Positions 17,885 through 25,915 of a DNA stretch of 64,000 nt are shown one piece after another; position 1 is the stretch's first letter, and each line of letters opens with the position of its first letter. This DNA is from Arthrobacter sp. ok362 (GTDB lineage Bacteria; Actinomycetota; Actinomycetes; Actinomycetales; Micrococcaceae). Where the stretch lies: positions 300,822 through 364,821 of the forward strand of contig NZ_FNGC01000001.1 in assembly GCF_900102785.1 (NCBI RefSeq), in the 5' to 3' direction. The notes below the pieces were generated by a model. The model searched no databases, had not been told where the DNA came from, and saw only the letters and a list, made by a program, of their open reading frames with translations. Position numbers and translations under genes: made by a program.

Positions 17885-18901
17885 ATGGCCATTGCATACC
17901 GGGAATGGCGCGACGGCGACGACCTCGCGCTGCTGGAAATCTGGGGCGGTCCCGAGACGGTCCAGGCCGGACAGTTCCGCGGCACGCTGGCGCCCTCGGG
18001 CAATTCCCCGTGGCGCCGCTGCATCGTGGCCGAGGACGTCGTGGACGGCGTCGCCATTCCCGTGGCGGCTGCCGTGGTCCACGCGGCCTCGCTGCACCCG
18101 GAACGGCTCTGGGCGTATGTCGAGGTCGCCCGGGACCACCGCCGCGCCGGCCTCGGGTCCACGCTGCTGACCATGCTCCGGCATGAGGCCGCCCAGGCGC
18201 CGTCGGGAGTCGCCAAGCTCCGCTGCAAGGTGGAGCCGGGCACCCCCGGGGCGGCGTTTGCCGAGGCCGCGGGCCTGGCCCCGATCCAGCGTTCCCGCCT
18301 GGTCGTCGTTGACCCGGCGCCGCTCAAGCTGCCGGTGTTCGGCGACGGTTCCGAGTCGGCGGCCACCGACCAGGTCGAAGACCTGGCCACGGGTTCGGTG
18401 GAGCTCAGCGACGTCGTGGGACGCTACTACACGGCGGTGCACGGCTGGGACAGCCCGGGGGAGTTGAGCGTCGCCATGGTGCAGCGCTTGTTCCTGGACG
18501 ATCTCAGCGGCGCCCACGGAGCGATCGTGTTGCGGGCGCCGAAGGCCAGTGCCTTCGGGCACGGCATCGCGGCGAGCCGGAAGGGCCGGCTGGAGGGGTT
18601 CGCCATCAGCTACGCCCAGGGAATTCCGGGGGCCGACGCCGCCGACGGTGTCGGTGCTGCCGGCTCGGCCGGCCCTACTGGGCCTACTGAGGTGTTCCTC
18701 GGACACGAACCCACGCTCGACGCGGATCAAGCCCGGGCCGCCGTCCGGGACCTTCTGGCCCTGATCGCCTACCAGCACCCGGTGATGCTGGAACTGGACG
18801 ACGCGATGACGGCCCTGCGCGCCGTCGTCGAACCGCTGTTCGAGAGCGGCAAAGCCCATGTCCAGGGCTCCGAAACGCTGGTCGTCTCCGACCCGGCGTA
18901 A
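17885..18901 (+). CDS. GNAT family N-acetyltransferase
   Basis: A 338-aa protein. The N-terminal half contains the acetyl-CoA binding motif VEVARDHRRAGLGSTLLTMLRHEA (R-x-x-G-x-G/A). The C-terminal half (residues ~160-330) is less conserved and may be a second degenerate acetyltransferase domain, as in other tandem GNAT proteins. The substrate cannot be predicted. Only 2 bp separate it from glyS, so it is probably translated from the same mRNA. A 26-bp hairpin with T-tract ends the unit. Confidence 0.75.
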   Translation: MAIAYREWRDGDDLALLEIWGGPETVQAGQFRGTLAPSGNSPWRRCIVAEDVVDGVAIPVAAAVVHAASLHPERLWAYVEVARDHRRAGLGSTLLTMLRHEAAQAPSGVAKLRCKVEPGTPGAAFAEAAGLAPIQRSRLVVVDPAPLKLPVFGDGSESAATDQVEDLATGSVELSDVVGRYYTAVHGWDSPGELSVAMVQRLFLDDLSGAHGAIVLRAPKASAFGHGIAASRKGRLEGFAISYAQGIPGADAADGVGAAGSAGPTGPTEVFLGHEPTLDADQARAAVRDLLALIAYQHPVMLELDDAMTALRAVVEPLFESGKAHVQGSETLVVSDPA

Positions 18902-18911
18902 GCCTTAACCC

Positions 18912-18980
18912 AACTGACCCGCAGTTGCGGCCGTTATGAAGCGTGATAACGGCCGCAGCTGCGGGTCAGTTTGCGTTTTT
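18912..18980 (+). terminator. Strong intrinsic terminator (26-bp stem, T-tract)
   Basis: Arms 18912-18937 and 18946-18971 pair over 26 bp with one mismatch that is a G-U pair in RNA. The loop is 8 nt, and TTTGCGTTTTT follows. It serves the glyS-GNAT transcript and also faces the convergent permease gene. Confidence 0.85.
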
Positions 18981-19017
18981 CCCAGTTAATGTCCAGCCCG
19001 GTTATTGTCCGGCACAG

Positions 19018-20409
19018 TTATTTGGGGATCGCCGGCGGCACGAAGTCGAAGGTCATGCCCAGCAGCCAGACGAGCAGCAGGACCACTGGCAGGTGGAAGA
19101 TGAACTGCAGGAAAGTGAAGCCCACCAGGTCCCTGGCGCGCAGCCTCAGCACTGCGAGCAGCGGCAGCATGAAGAACGGGTTGACCAGGTTCGGCAGTGC
19201 CTCGGCGATGTTGTAGATCTGCACGGTCCAGCCGAGGTTCATGTTGACGTCCGTGGCGGCCTGCATCACGTACGGCGCTTCCACGAGCCATTTGCCGCCC
19301 CCGGACGGCACCAGGAGGCCCAGCAGGGCGGTGTACAGCGCAATGACGACGGCGAACGCGCCATTGCCGCCGATGTCCGAGAAGAACTCGGCCAGGTGCG
19401 CGGAGAGGGTCATCCCGCCGTTCCCGGTGGCCGTGGTCAGGATCGCGGCCATCGCGGCGTAGAGCGGGAACTGGACAAGGATTTCCGCGGTGGCAGGGAC
19501 CGCCTTGGTAACCGCCTGCAGGAAGTTCCGCGGCGTCCCGTGCAGGACCAGGCCCAGGATGAGGAACACCAGCAGGTAGCCGTTGAGGCTGCTGACCACG
19601 CTGAGGAAAGGCTTGGTGAGGAACTGCGAGATGAGCCAGCCGAGCGTGAGGACGCCGGCCAGAATCGGCAGGACCTTGCTGTATTCGAGCCATTCGCCCG
19701 GCCGGGAACGCGGCGCGGGCTCGCTGGGTTCATCATCCAGGTCGACTCCGAGGTCCTCGGCGGTGCGGATCGAGCCGCCCTGGGGCGCAGAGAAGTGGGC
19801 AATCACGGTGGTGAGGGCCATCAGGATGGCCAGTGTCAGCAGCGACTGCCAGGTAATGATCGTGGTGCCGAAGTCCAGGATGCCGGTGATTTTCAGCAAC
19901 GCTGGCGGCAGCGATGCGGCGGTGGCCTGCAGCTGCGCGGCGGAGGAGGACAACCCGAGCGCCCAGACGGCGCCGAGGCCCATGAAAGCGGCGGCGCCGA
20001 GTGCGCGGTAATCCACGGTCAGGTCCTTGCGGCGGGCAATGGCCCGTGCCAGCAGCCCGCCGAAGATCAGGCTGAGCCCCCAGTTGAGGAAGGAGACGGA
20101 CATCGACATCAGCGCCACGAAGCTCACCGCGGTCCGTGCGGTTGACGGGATGAGGGCAAGCCTGTTGATCAGTTTCGCCACCGGCGGGGAGGTGGCCACG
20201 ACGTAGCCGGTCAGGACCACCATGGCCATCTGCAGGGTGAAGGCTGTCAAGTCCCAGAAGCCGTTGCCGAACGAGTCAGCGATGGCCTGGAAACCAGGCT
20301 TATCGGCGTCTGGTACCTGCGCGCCGCGGACCGTCGGCCTCGTCGAGCCGGCGCCGTTCCTCCTCCGTCGGGGCGCCGCCGCCGAGCCCGGCCGGCATCC
20401 ACCAGGCAC
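19018..20409 (-). CDS. Short-chain fatty acid permease (AtoE type), N-terminus truncated
   Basis: From about residue 38 on (PGFQAIADSFGNGFWDLTAFTLQMAMVVLTGYVVATS) the protein follows the AtoE/TIGR00366 family to its end, including the signature VPSGGGKWLVEAPYVMQAA. Family members import short-chain fatty acids such as acetoacetate or butyrate. The normal first 45 residues, with the first membrane helix, are missing. The frame runs instead into the 3' end of the acyltransferase gene, where the only in-frame start is GTG at 20409, giving an Arg-rich non-homologous N-terminus. Either it uses that start or the gene is a non-functional deletion remnant. It is last in the operon 22801-19018. Confidence 0.6.
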   Translation of the reverse strand: MPGGCRPGSAAAPRRRRNGAGSTRPTVRGAQVPDADKPGFQAIADSFGNGFWDLTAFTLQMAMVVLTGYVVATSPPVAKLINRLALIPSTARTAVSFVALMSMSVSFLNWGLSLIFGGLLARAIARRKDLTVDYRALGAAAFMGLGAVWALGLSSSAAQLQATAASLPPALLKITGILDFGTTIITWQSLLTLAILMALTTVIAHFSAPQGGSIRTAEDLGVDLDDEPSEPAPRSRPGEWLEYSKVLPILAGVLTLGWLISQFLTKPFLSVVSSLNGYLLVFLILGLVLHGTPRNFLQAVTKAVPATAEILVQFPLYAAMAAILTTATGNGGMTLSAHLAEFFSDIGGNGAFAVVIALYTALLGLLVPSGGGKWLVEAPYVMQAATDVNMNLGWTVQIYNIAEALPNLVNPFFMLPLLAVLRLRARDLVGFTFLQFIFHLPVVLLLVWLLGMTFDFVPPAIPK

Positions 20410-21184
20410 CGGGCGCGGGCTCTAGGGGGAAGTCGGCGATGCCGGCGTCGATCCCGGCCTGGAGCGTCTTGGCCAGGCGCGCCGTGGCCGGCCGGGCGTC
20501 GTCGGCCGGGCCCGGGATCGAGCCCGGAAGGATCGGCTCGCCCACATGGATGCGGACCGGGGCACGCCAGGCGCGCCGCGGGGAGAAGGGGTGGTGGCGG
20601 GTCATCAGCCGGTGGGCGCCCCAGATGGAGACCGGGATGATCGGCACGCCGGCCTCGGCGGCCATCCGCACGGCACCGGTCTTGCATTCGCGCACCGTGA
20701 AGCTGCGGCTCACACCGGCCTCGGGCAGGACGGCGATGTACTCGCCCTCCCTCAGCCGGGCGACGGCGGCGTCGTAGGCGTGGGCTCCCGACCCGTACCC
20801 GACCACGACGTGCCCGGCAGCGCTGACCGCGGGCCCGGCAAACCAGTGGTCGGCGGCTCCCTGCGTGAGAAGGAAACGCAGCTGGGCCCGGTTGTGGCAC
20901 CACAGCAGCATCTCGGCAAAGGCGAAGTCGAGGTAGCCGAAGTGCGTGATCGCGACCACGGCACCCTGGCCGGGCACCACCGGGCGGGAGGGGCCGCGGC
21001 GGCCAGGACTGCGGGCGGGAGCGCCTCGGGCTGAAGCATTGCGGGAATCGTTGAGCGGCCCGGGCTGGGGCAGGTGCTCCCGGCCTGTGATGAGGACGCG
21101 GATCCGGAACAGCCAGCGCAGAACCAGCCCGGTGCGGACGATGAAACGGTAGAAGCGGTCGCTGGGTTCCGGCCGCCACTTCAT
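20300..21184 (-). CDS. 1-acyl-sn-glycerol-3-phosphate acyltransferase-like (PlsC family)
   Basis: The catalytic HX4D motif is THFGYLDFAF. The glycerophosphate-binding region is VLPEAGVSRSF, where most PlsC proteins read PEG-T-R-S. SIWGAHRLM and PVRIHVGEPI match the third and fourth blocks. It probably acylates a lysophospholipid or a related alcohol at the membrane. MKWRPEPSDRFYRFIVRTGL is taken as the N-terminus; an ATG at 21229, directly after the stop of the upstream gene, is also possible. An inserted loop (residues ~45-65, PLNDSRNASARGAPARSPGR) is unusual. Its 3' end overlaps the reading frame of the truncated AtoE gene. Confidence 0.78.
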   Translation of the reverse strand: MKWRPEPSDRFYRFIVRTGLVLRWLFRIRVLITGREHLPQPGPLNDSRNASARGAPARSPGRRGPSRPVVPGQGAVVAITHFGYLDFAFAEMLLWCHNRAQLRFLLTQGAADHWFAGPAVSAAGHVVVGYGSGAHAYDAAVARLREGEYIAVLPEAGVSRSFTVRECKTGAVRMAAEAGVPIIPVSIWGAHRLMTRHHPFSPRRAWRAPVRIHVGEPILPGSIPGPADDARPATARLAKTLQAGIDAGIADFPLEPAPGAWWMPAGLGGGAPTEEERRRLDEADGPRRAGTRRR

Positions 21185-21230
21185 GGACCGCCAGCTCGGG
21201 GCAGGCCGGGCGTGTCCGGGGCCTCGCATG

Positions 21231-22043
21231 TCAGTGCCCGCCCACCCGCCGCCGGGGCGGCAAGGGCAGGAACCCGGAGGTGGATTCGATGTATTCCTTG
21301 TAACCGGGCCGTGCGGACATTGCCTTTTCTGTCAGCGGCTTGCCTGTCTTGCCGGCGAGAGTCCAGATCATCAGGGCGGGGGAGAGGATGGTCAGCACGC
21401 CCGGCCAGGAATCGGCGGCCACGAGGAAGAGCCCGGACCAGACGGCGGCGTCGCCAAAGTAGTTCGGGTGGCGGGTGTAGCGCCACAGACCGGTGTTGAG
21501 GACGGTGCCGCGCTTGGCGGGATCGGCCTTGAACTGCGTCAGCTGCCAGTCCCCGACCGTTTCGAACACGAAGCCAAGGATCCAGAGCAGGACGCCGAGG
21601 AAGGCAAGCCAGCCCAGGCTTCCGGTGGCGAACATGCCGACCTGGATGGTGAGTGAGACGAAGAACATCACCGCCCCCTGGGGCAGGTAGACCCGCCGCA
21701 GGGCGTAGACGTTGCGTGTTCGGGGTGCTGCGGAGAGCATGTCCACATAGCGCGGGTCCTCGTGGCCGCCCCGTGCACGGAGCCCGATGTGGACGGCGAG
21801 GCGGATGCCCCAGACGGCGACCAGGACAAGGAGCAGCAGCCGCCGGCCGGCGTCGCCGTATCCGGCGGAGAGCACCCAGGAGATGCCGGCCACCACCACG
21901 AAGCCGAGGCCCCAGACGGTGTCGATGATGGAGTGCCGGTTCTGCCGCACGGCAACCGCGAAGGTAACTGCCAGCAGGACCACGAGTCCCGCAACGACCC
22001 ACGGCAGGCTGGAAAGGAAGGCATGAAGCGGGAACGGCGGCAT
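21231..22043 (-). CDS. DUF1295 membrane protein (steroid 5-alpha-reductase-like)
   Basis: A 270-aa polytopic membrane protein. RQNRHSIIDTVWGLGFVVVA and the C-terminal block LWRYTRHPNYFGDAAVWSGLFLVA place it in DUF1295, relatives of steroid 5-alpha reductases and isoprenylcysteine methyltransferases. The RHPNYFG segment is the probable NADPH- or SAM-binding part. Its ATG at 22043 overlaps the stop codon of the preceding hydrolase by one base (TGATG), which indicates translational coupling. Reaction unknown; a lipid or terpenoid substrate fits the operon with an acyltransferase and a hydrolase. Confidence 0.78.
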   Translation of the reverse strand: MPPFPLHAFLSSLPWVVAGLVVLLAVTFAVAVRQNRHSIIDTVWGLGFVVVAGISWVLSAGYGDAGRRLLLLVLVAVWGIRLAVHIGLRARGGHEDPRYVDMLSAAPRTRNVYALRRVYLPQGAVMFFVSLTIQVGMFATGSLGWLAFLGVLLWILGFVFETVGDWQLTQFKADPAKRGTVLNTGLWRYTRHPNYFGDAAVWSGLFLVAADSWPGVLTILSPALMIWTLAGKTGKPLTEKAMSARPGYKEYIESTSGFLPLPPRRRVGGH

Positions 22044-22801
22044 CACAACACCACCGGGAGGGGTGTTCCGGCCGCTGGCAGGGCGCTGCGGAAGGCGTCT
22101 GTGGCGCCGGAGACATCGGCTCCCGTGGCCTCGCCGAAGGCATCCAAGACGAAGCCGTTGGCGAGGGAGTTCCACAGCCCCACCCGGGTAAGCATGAAAT
22201 GCCCGGCACTCTTGAGGGAAACGTAGTCCACGGATTCCGCAACGCCCTCGGCGCGCCGGGCGTACGCGAGCGAGTTGGCGGGACTTGTCCAGTGATCCTC
22301 GGCGCCGTGGACAATCAGGACCCGGCGGCCAGCGACCGGTTGGACCGGGGTTTTGTGATTAATCCACGGGGCGAGTGCGACGACGGCCTCGACCTGCGGG
22401 TCGTCGGCCACGCACAGTGCCGTGAGACCGCCCATGGAGTGGCCCAGCAGGTACACCGGCACGCCGGGATGGTCCTGGCTGATCCGGGCGAGCGCCCAGC
22501 GGGCATCTTGAACGGGGGACATGTCCTCCCCGTTCCAGCCGCGGTACCGGTTGCGCAGGGTCCACACGGCCAGCCCGTGCCGGCCGCCCTGCCTGTGCAG
22601 TGCCCGGGCGAAGGGCCGCATCCGGGCCGGGCTCAGGTGCCGGCCGCGGACCGCGTCGTAGCTGTCGGCCCGCCCGCCGTGCAGGATCAAGACGACTGCG
22701 CGGGTCTCCCCGGCGGCTTCGGCGATTCTCAGCACGGCCTTGGCGGCAGGCCCGGAACGGGCCGCCCCCGGCTCGCGGTCGTCTAGTTTACGCATGGCCA
22801 T
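22043..22801 (-). CDS. Alpha/beta hydrolase
   Basis: About 252 aa. VVLILHGGRADSYD is the oxyanion region, LLGHSMGGLTALCVA the nucleophile elbow, VLIVHGAEDHWTSP the acid and SAGHFML the His, a full serine-hydrolase triad. The ATG at 22801 has GGAAGGA at good distance; a TTG at 22831 and an ATG at 22795 are the alternatives. First gene of the minus-strand operon with DUF1295, PlsC-like and AtoE-like genes. A promoter with a palindrome in its spacer lies directly upstream. Confidence 0.8.
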   Translation of the reverse strand: MAMRKLDDREPGAARSGPAAKAVLRIAEAAGETRAVVLILHGGRADSYDAVRGRHLSPARMRPFARALHRQGGRHGLAVWTLRNRYRGWNGEDMSPVQDARWALARISQDHPGVPVYLLGHSMGGLTALCVADDPQVEAVVALAPWINHKTPVQPVAGRRVLIVHGAEDHWTSPANSLAYARRAEGVAESVDYVSLKSAGHFMLTRVGLWNSLANGFVLDAFGEATGADVSGATDAFRSALPAAGTPLPVVL

Positions 22802-22837
22802 GCGTGTGTCCTTCCGTCCTTCGTCCGTCAATAACCA

Positions 22838-22865
22838 ACCCTAGGTTGCAACCTCCGCCCGTCAA
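22838..22865 (-). promoter_or_regulatory. Promoter with palindromic operator in the spacer
   Basis: On the minus strand TTGACG (22865-22860) and TAGGGT (22843-22838) form -35 and -10 boxes with a 16-bp spacer. The perfect 12-bp palindrome AGGTTGCAACCT (22843-22854) fills the spacer and touches the -10 box. A repressor bound there would block RNA polymerase, so the hydrolase operon is probably repressor-controlled. Confidence 0.6.
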
Positions 22866-22931
22866 GGCAGATGGTGCCTAGTGTGGATTCGGAGCCGGCG
22901 CCCCCGGTGATGGGTGCGGCCGGCATTGGGC

Positions 22932-23057
22932 CCCTTGACGGGGGAAGCCCCGGTCGCGGAAAACTACGGGCCGAACTACAAGCCGCTGCTGGAAGTCAAA
23001 GCCAAGTACGATCCGCAGAACCTTTTTCACGTGAACCAGAACATCGCGCCCGCATAA
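22932..23057 (+). pseudogene. Remnant of a berberine-bridge-enzyme-like FAD oxidase (C-terminal tail only)
   Basis: In frame with the TAA at 23055-23057, positions 22956-23054 read AENYGPNYKPLLEVKAKYDP followed by QNLFHVNQNIAPA. This is the C-terminal BBE motif (YG-N-Y-L-K-KYDP-NLF--NQNI) of FAD-linked oxidases. No upstream sequence encodes the FAD or substrate domains: 100 bp further up the next gene region starts. It is the last ~40 codons of a gene that has been lost by deletion. GC-rich CCGGCACG repeats follow at 23070-23115. Confidence 0.65.
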
Positions 23058-23196
23058 CCTGGACGTCCGGCCGGCACGCCGGCACGCCGGCACACCGGGG
23101 CACCGGGGCACGCCGGACGTGCACGGCGTGCCCCGTCATCCGTCGAGGGCGGCCCCGCCCACGCCGTAAGGTTTTCGGCATGAGGTTGAACTGCTG

Positions 23197-24636
23197 ATGG
23201 GCGCCGGACACTCGCATTCCCACACCGAACATCCGGAGCCGACACCACGCATGCTGGCGGCACGGAGGAAGGCCAACTGGATCCTGGCTGGCATCCTGAT
23301 CCCGCTGACGCTGCTGACCCTGGCGGCCATGGCCTTCATGTGGCCGTCGGGAAGCAAGGACGGCATCACCCTGGCCAGCCCCTATGCGGCGGCCCCGGGC
23401 GTGACGTTTGACACCGGCAAGATCCAGCGGGTCGCCGTCGGCAGCTGCTCGGATGCCCAGGCAAGCGGTGACGCCACCGCGCAGCCCCCGAACGAGGGTT
23501 CGCAATGCACTTTCGCCTACACCGAGCCGGACAAGGGCGGCAACCCGGTAAAGGTGGTCATCAACCCTGACGTCGCGAAGTCCCACGGCGTGAAGCCCGG
23601 GGACGACATCCGCTACCTGAATCTCTCCAAGGTGCAGGGCGCCGCCGGCCAGGGCGCGCCGGCCTATGTCTTCGTCGACTTTGTCCGGACACTGCCCATC
23701 ATCTTCCTGGCGGTGCTCTACGCCGTCGTCGTGATCGCGGTGGCGCGCTGGCGCGGCCTGCGGGCGCTGATCGGACTTGTCGGCGCGTACGTCGTGCTTG
23801 TTTCGTTCATGCTGCCCGGGCTGGTCGAGGGAAAGCCGCCGCTGCTCCTGGCGCTCGTGGGGTCCACGGTGATCATGATCGGCGTGCTGTACTTCGCCCA
23901 CGGCTTCTCCGCCCGCACGTCGACGGCGCTGCTCGGGACGATGTTTGGCCTCGCGATCACCGCGCTGCTGGCGGCCTGGGCCACCGACGCCGCGAACCTC
24001 GCCGGCGTGGGCAGCCACGACGCCGCCACCCTCACCAACATTTCGGACAACATCTCAATCTCCGGCATCATCCTGTGCGGGCTGATCATTTCCGGTCTCG
24101 GCGTGCTGAACGACGTCACCATCACGCAGTCGTCGGCAGTCTGGGAACTGTGGGAACTCGCCCCCGAAACCAGTGCCCGGCAACTCTTCACGTCCGCGAT
24201 GCGGATCGGCCGGGACCACATCGCCTCCACGGTCTACACCATCGCGTTTGCCTACGCCGGCGCGGCCCTGCCGGTCCTGATCCTGGTCATGCTCTACGAG
24301 CGGCCCCTCGGGGACGCCCTCACCAGCGCGGAACTCTCCGAGGAAGTCATCCGCACCTTGGTCGGTTCAGTGGGGCTCGTCCTCGCCGTGCCGGTCACCA
24401 CCCTCATCGCCGTGCTGGTGGTCAAGGCCACCGGAATCAGGGACAGCGCGGTCAAGGCCGGCGCGCCTGCGGTCGGCGCGCCCGACTGGGTCGGGTCCGA
24501 CGCCGGCGCCGCGCTCGCAGGCGTGGCGGCCGACGGCGGCTCGTCTGCAGTCGGCCAGCCCGACTGGAGCGCGCCAGACGACGCCGGTGCCGGTCCTGCG
24601 ACACGCCGCGGGCGGCGTGCCGCCCTGCGCGGCTGA
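23197..24636 (+). CDS. YibE/F family membrane protein
   Basis: A 479-aa protein with a first membrane helix at ~29-50, an extracytoplasmic domain (~55-165), and about seven further helices. The block LNDVTITQSSAVWELWELAPETSARQLFTSAMRIGRDHIASTVYTIAFAYAGAALP is the signature of YibE/F-like proteins, a conserved family of unknown transport or regulatory role. The N-terminus is His-rich (GAGHSHSHTEHPEP), and the C-terminal tail of ~60 residues is Ala/Gly/Asp rich. Start at 23197 gives a natural N-terminus. Not obviously linked to neighbours. Confidence 0.8.
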   Translation: MGAGHSHSHTEHPEPTPRMLAARRKANWILAGILIPLTLLTLAAMAFMWPSGSKDGITLASPYAAAPGVTFDTGKIQRVAVGSCSDAQASGDATAQPPNEGSQCTFAYTEPDKGGNPVKVVINPDVAKSHGVKPGDDIRYLNLSKVQGAAGQGAPAYVFVDFVRTLPIIFLAVLYAVVVIAVARWRGLRALIGLVGAYVVLVSFMLPGLVEGKPPLLLALVGSTVIMIGVLYFAHGFSARTSTALLGTMFGLAITALLAAWATDAANLAGVGSHDAATLTNISDNISISGIILCGLIISGLGVLNDVTITQSSAVWELWELAPETSARQLFTSAMRIGRDHIASTVYTIAFAYAGAALPVLILVMLYERPLGDALTSAELSEEVIRTLVGSVGLVLAVPVTTLIAVLVVKATGIRDSAVKAGAPAVGAPDWVGSDAGAALAGVAADGGSSAVGQPDWSAPDDAGAGPATRRGRRAALRG

Positions 24637-24736
24637 CGCGGACCCTGCGGCACCCGAAAGGTTCCACATAACCGGGCATTTCCACATAGCCGGAGCCGGA
24701 CCGGGCCGATTTGCCCGTCTTTGAGACAATGGTCGG

Positions 24737-25915
24737 GTGACTGTTGTAGCAACGCCTCCCGCCCCCAAGCTGGAACTCCCGCCCCTGAAGCTGGGCCCGA
24801 TCACGGTGGACACCCCCGTGATCCTGGCTCCCATGGCGGGTATCACCAACTCCGCCTTCCGCAGGCTGTGCCGTGAATACGGCGGCGGCCTGTATGTGGC
24901 GGAGATGGTCACCTCGCGCGCCCTCGTGGAGCGCACGCCGGAATCGCTGCGCATCATTTCGCACGACGACGACGAGAAAGTCCGCTCCGTCCAGCTCTAC
25001 GGTGTGGACCCGGTGACCGTCGGCCAGGCCGTCCGCATGCTGGTCGAGGAGGACCGGGCCGACCACATCGACCTCAACTTCGGCTGCCCCGTGCCCAAGG
25101 TGACCCGGCGCGGCGGCGGCTCGGCCCTGCCGTGGAAGATTGACCTCTTCACCTCGATCGTCCAGACCGCGGTGAAGGAAGCCTCCAGGGGCAACGTCCC
25201 GCTGACCATCAAGATGCGCAAGGGCATCGACGAGGACCACCTGACCTACCTCGACGCCGGCCGGATTGCCCGCGATTCCGGCGTCGCCGCCGTCGCACTG
25301 CACGGCCGCACGGCCGCACAGTTCTATTCCGGCCAGGCCGACTGGTCCGCCATTGCCCGGCTGCGCGAGGCCCTGCCGGACATTCCCGTCCTCGGCAACG
25401 GAGATATCTGGTCCGCCGAAGACGCGGTCCGGATGGTCCGCGAAACAGGTGTGGACGGCGTCGTCGTCGGCCGCGGCTGCCAGGGCAGGCCCTGGCTGTT
25501 CGGCGATCTCATGGCCGCGTTCGAAGGCAGCGACCAGCGCCACCGGCCGGATCTGCGCCAGGTGGCCGAAAGCGTGTACCGGCACGCCGAGCTCATGGTC
25601 GAGACGTTCGGGGACGAGGGCAAGGCCCTGCGCGAAATCCGCAAGCACATTGCCTGGTACTTCAAGGGCTACGTGGTCGGCGGCGAACTGCGGACCAAGC
25701 TGGCTCTCGTCACCAGCCTCGAGGTGCTGCGCGGGACCTTGGACCAGCTGGACCTCGACTCGCCGTATCCCGGGGTCGACGCCGAGGGCCCGCGCGGCCG
25801 CGCCGGCTCTCCGAAAAAGCCTGCGCTGCCGAAGGACTGGCTGCTGAACCGGACGCTGGATGACGCGCAGACCCGCGACATCTCCTTCGCCGAACTGGAT
25901 GTCTCCGGTGGCTGA
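24737..25915 (+). CDS. dusB: tRNA-dihydrouridine synthase
   Basis: A 392-aa FMN enzyme reducing uridines in the tRNA D-loop. It starts near MAGITNSAFRRLCREYGGGLYVAEMV. The catalytic Cys lies in NFGCPVPKVTRRGGGSALPW, and HGRTAAQFYSGQADW and GNGDIWS are the family's phosphate-binding parts. The start is GTG at 24737. Dgt begins within its last codons. Upstream, two direct copies of TTCCACATARCCGG (starting at 24662 and 24680) lie in the promoter region; their meaning is unknown. Confidence 0.9.
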   Translation: MTVVATPPAPKLELPPLKLGPITVDTPVILAPMAGITNSAFRRLCREYGGGLYVAEMVTSRALVERTPESLRIISHDDDEKVRSVQLYGVDPVTVGQAVRMLVEEDRADHIDLNFGCPVPKVTRRGGGSALPWKIDLFTSIVQTAVKEASRGNVPLTIKMRKGIDEDHLTYLDAGRIARDSGVAAVALHGRTAAQFYSGQADWSAIARLREALPDIPVLGNGDIWSAEDAVRMVRETGVDGVVVGRGCQGRPWLFGDLMAAFEGSDQRHRPDLRQVAESVYRHAELMVETFGDEGKALREIRKHIAWYFKGYVVGGELRTKLALVTSLEVLRGTLDQLDLDSPYPGVDAEGPRGRAGSPKKPALPKDWLLNRTLDDAQTRDISFAELDVSGG

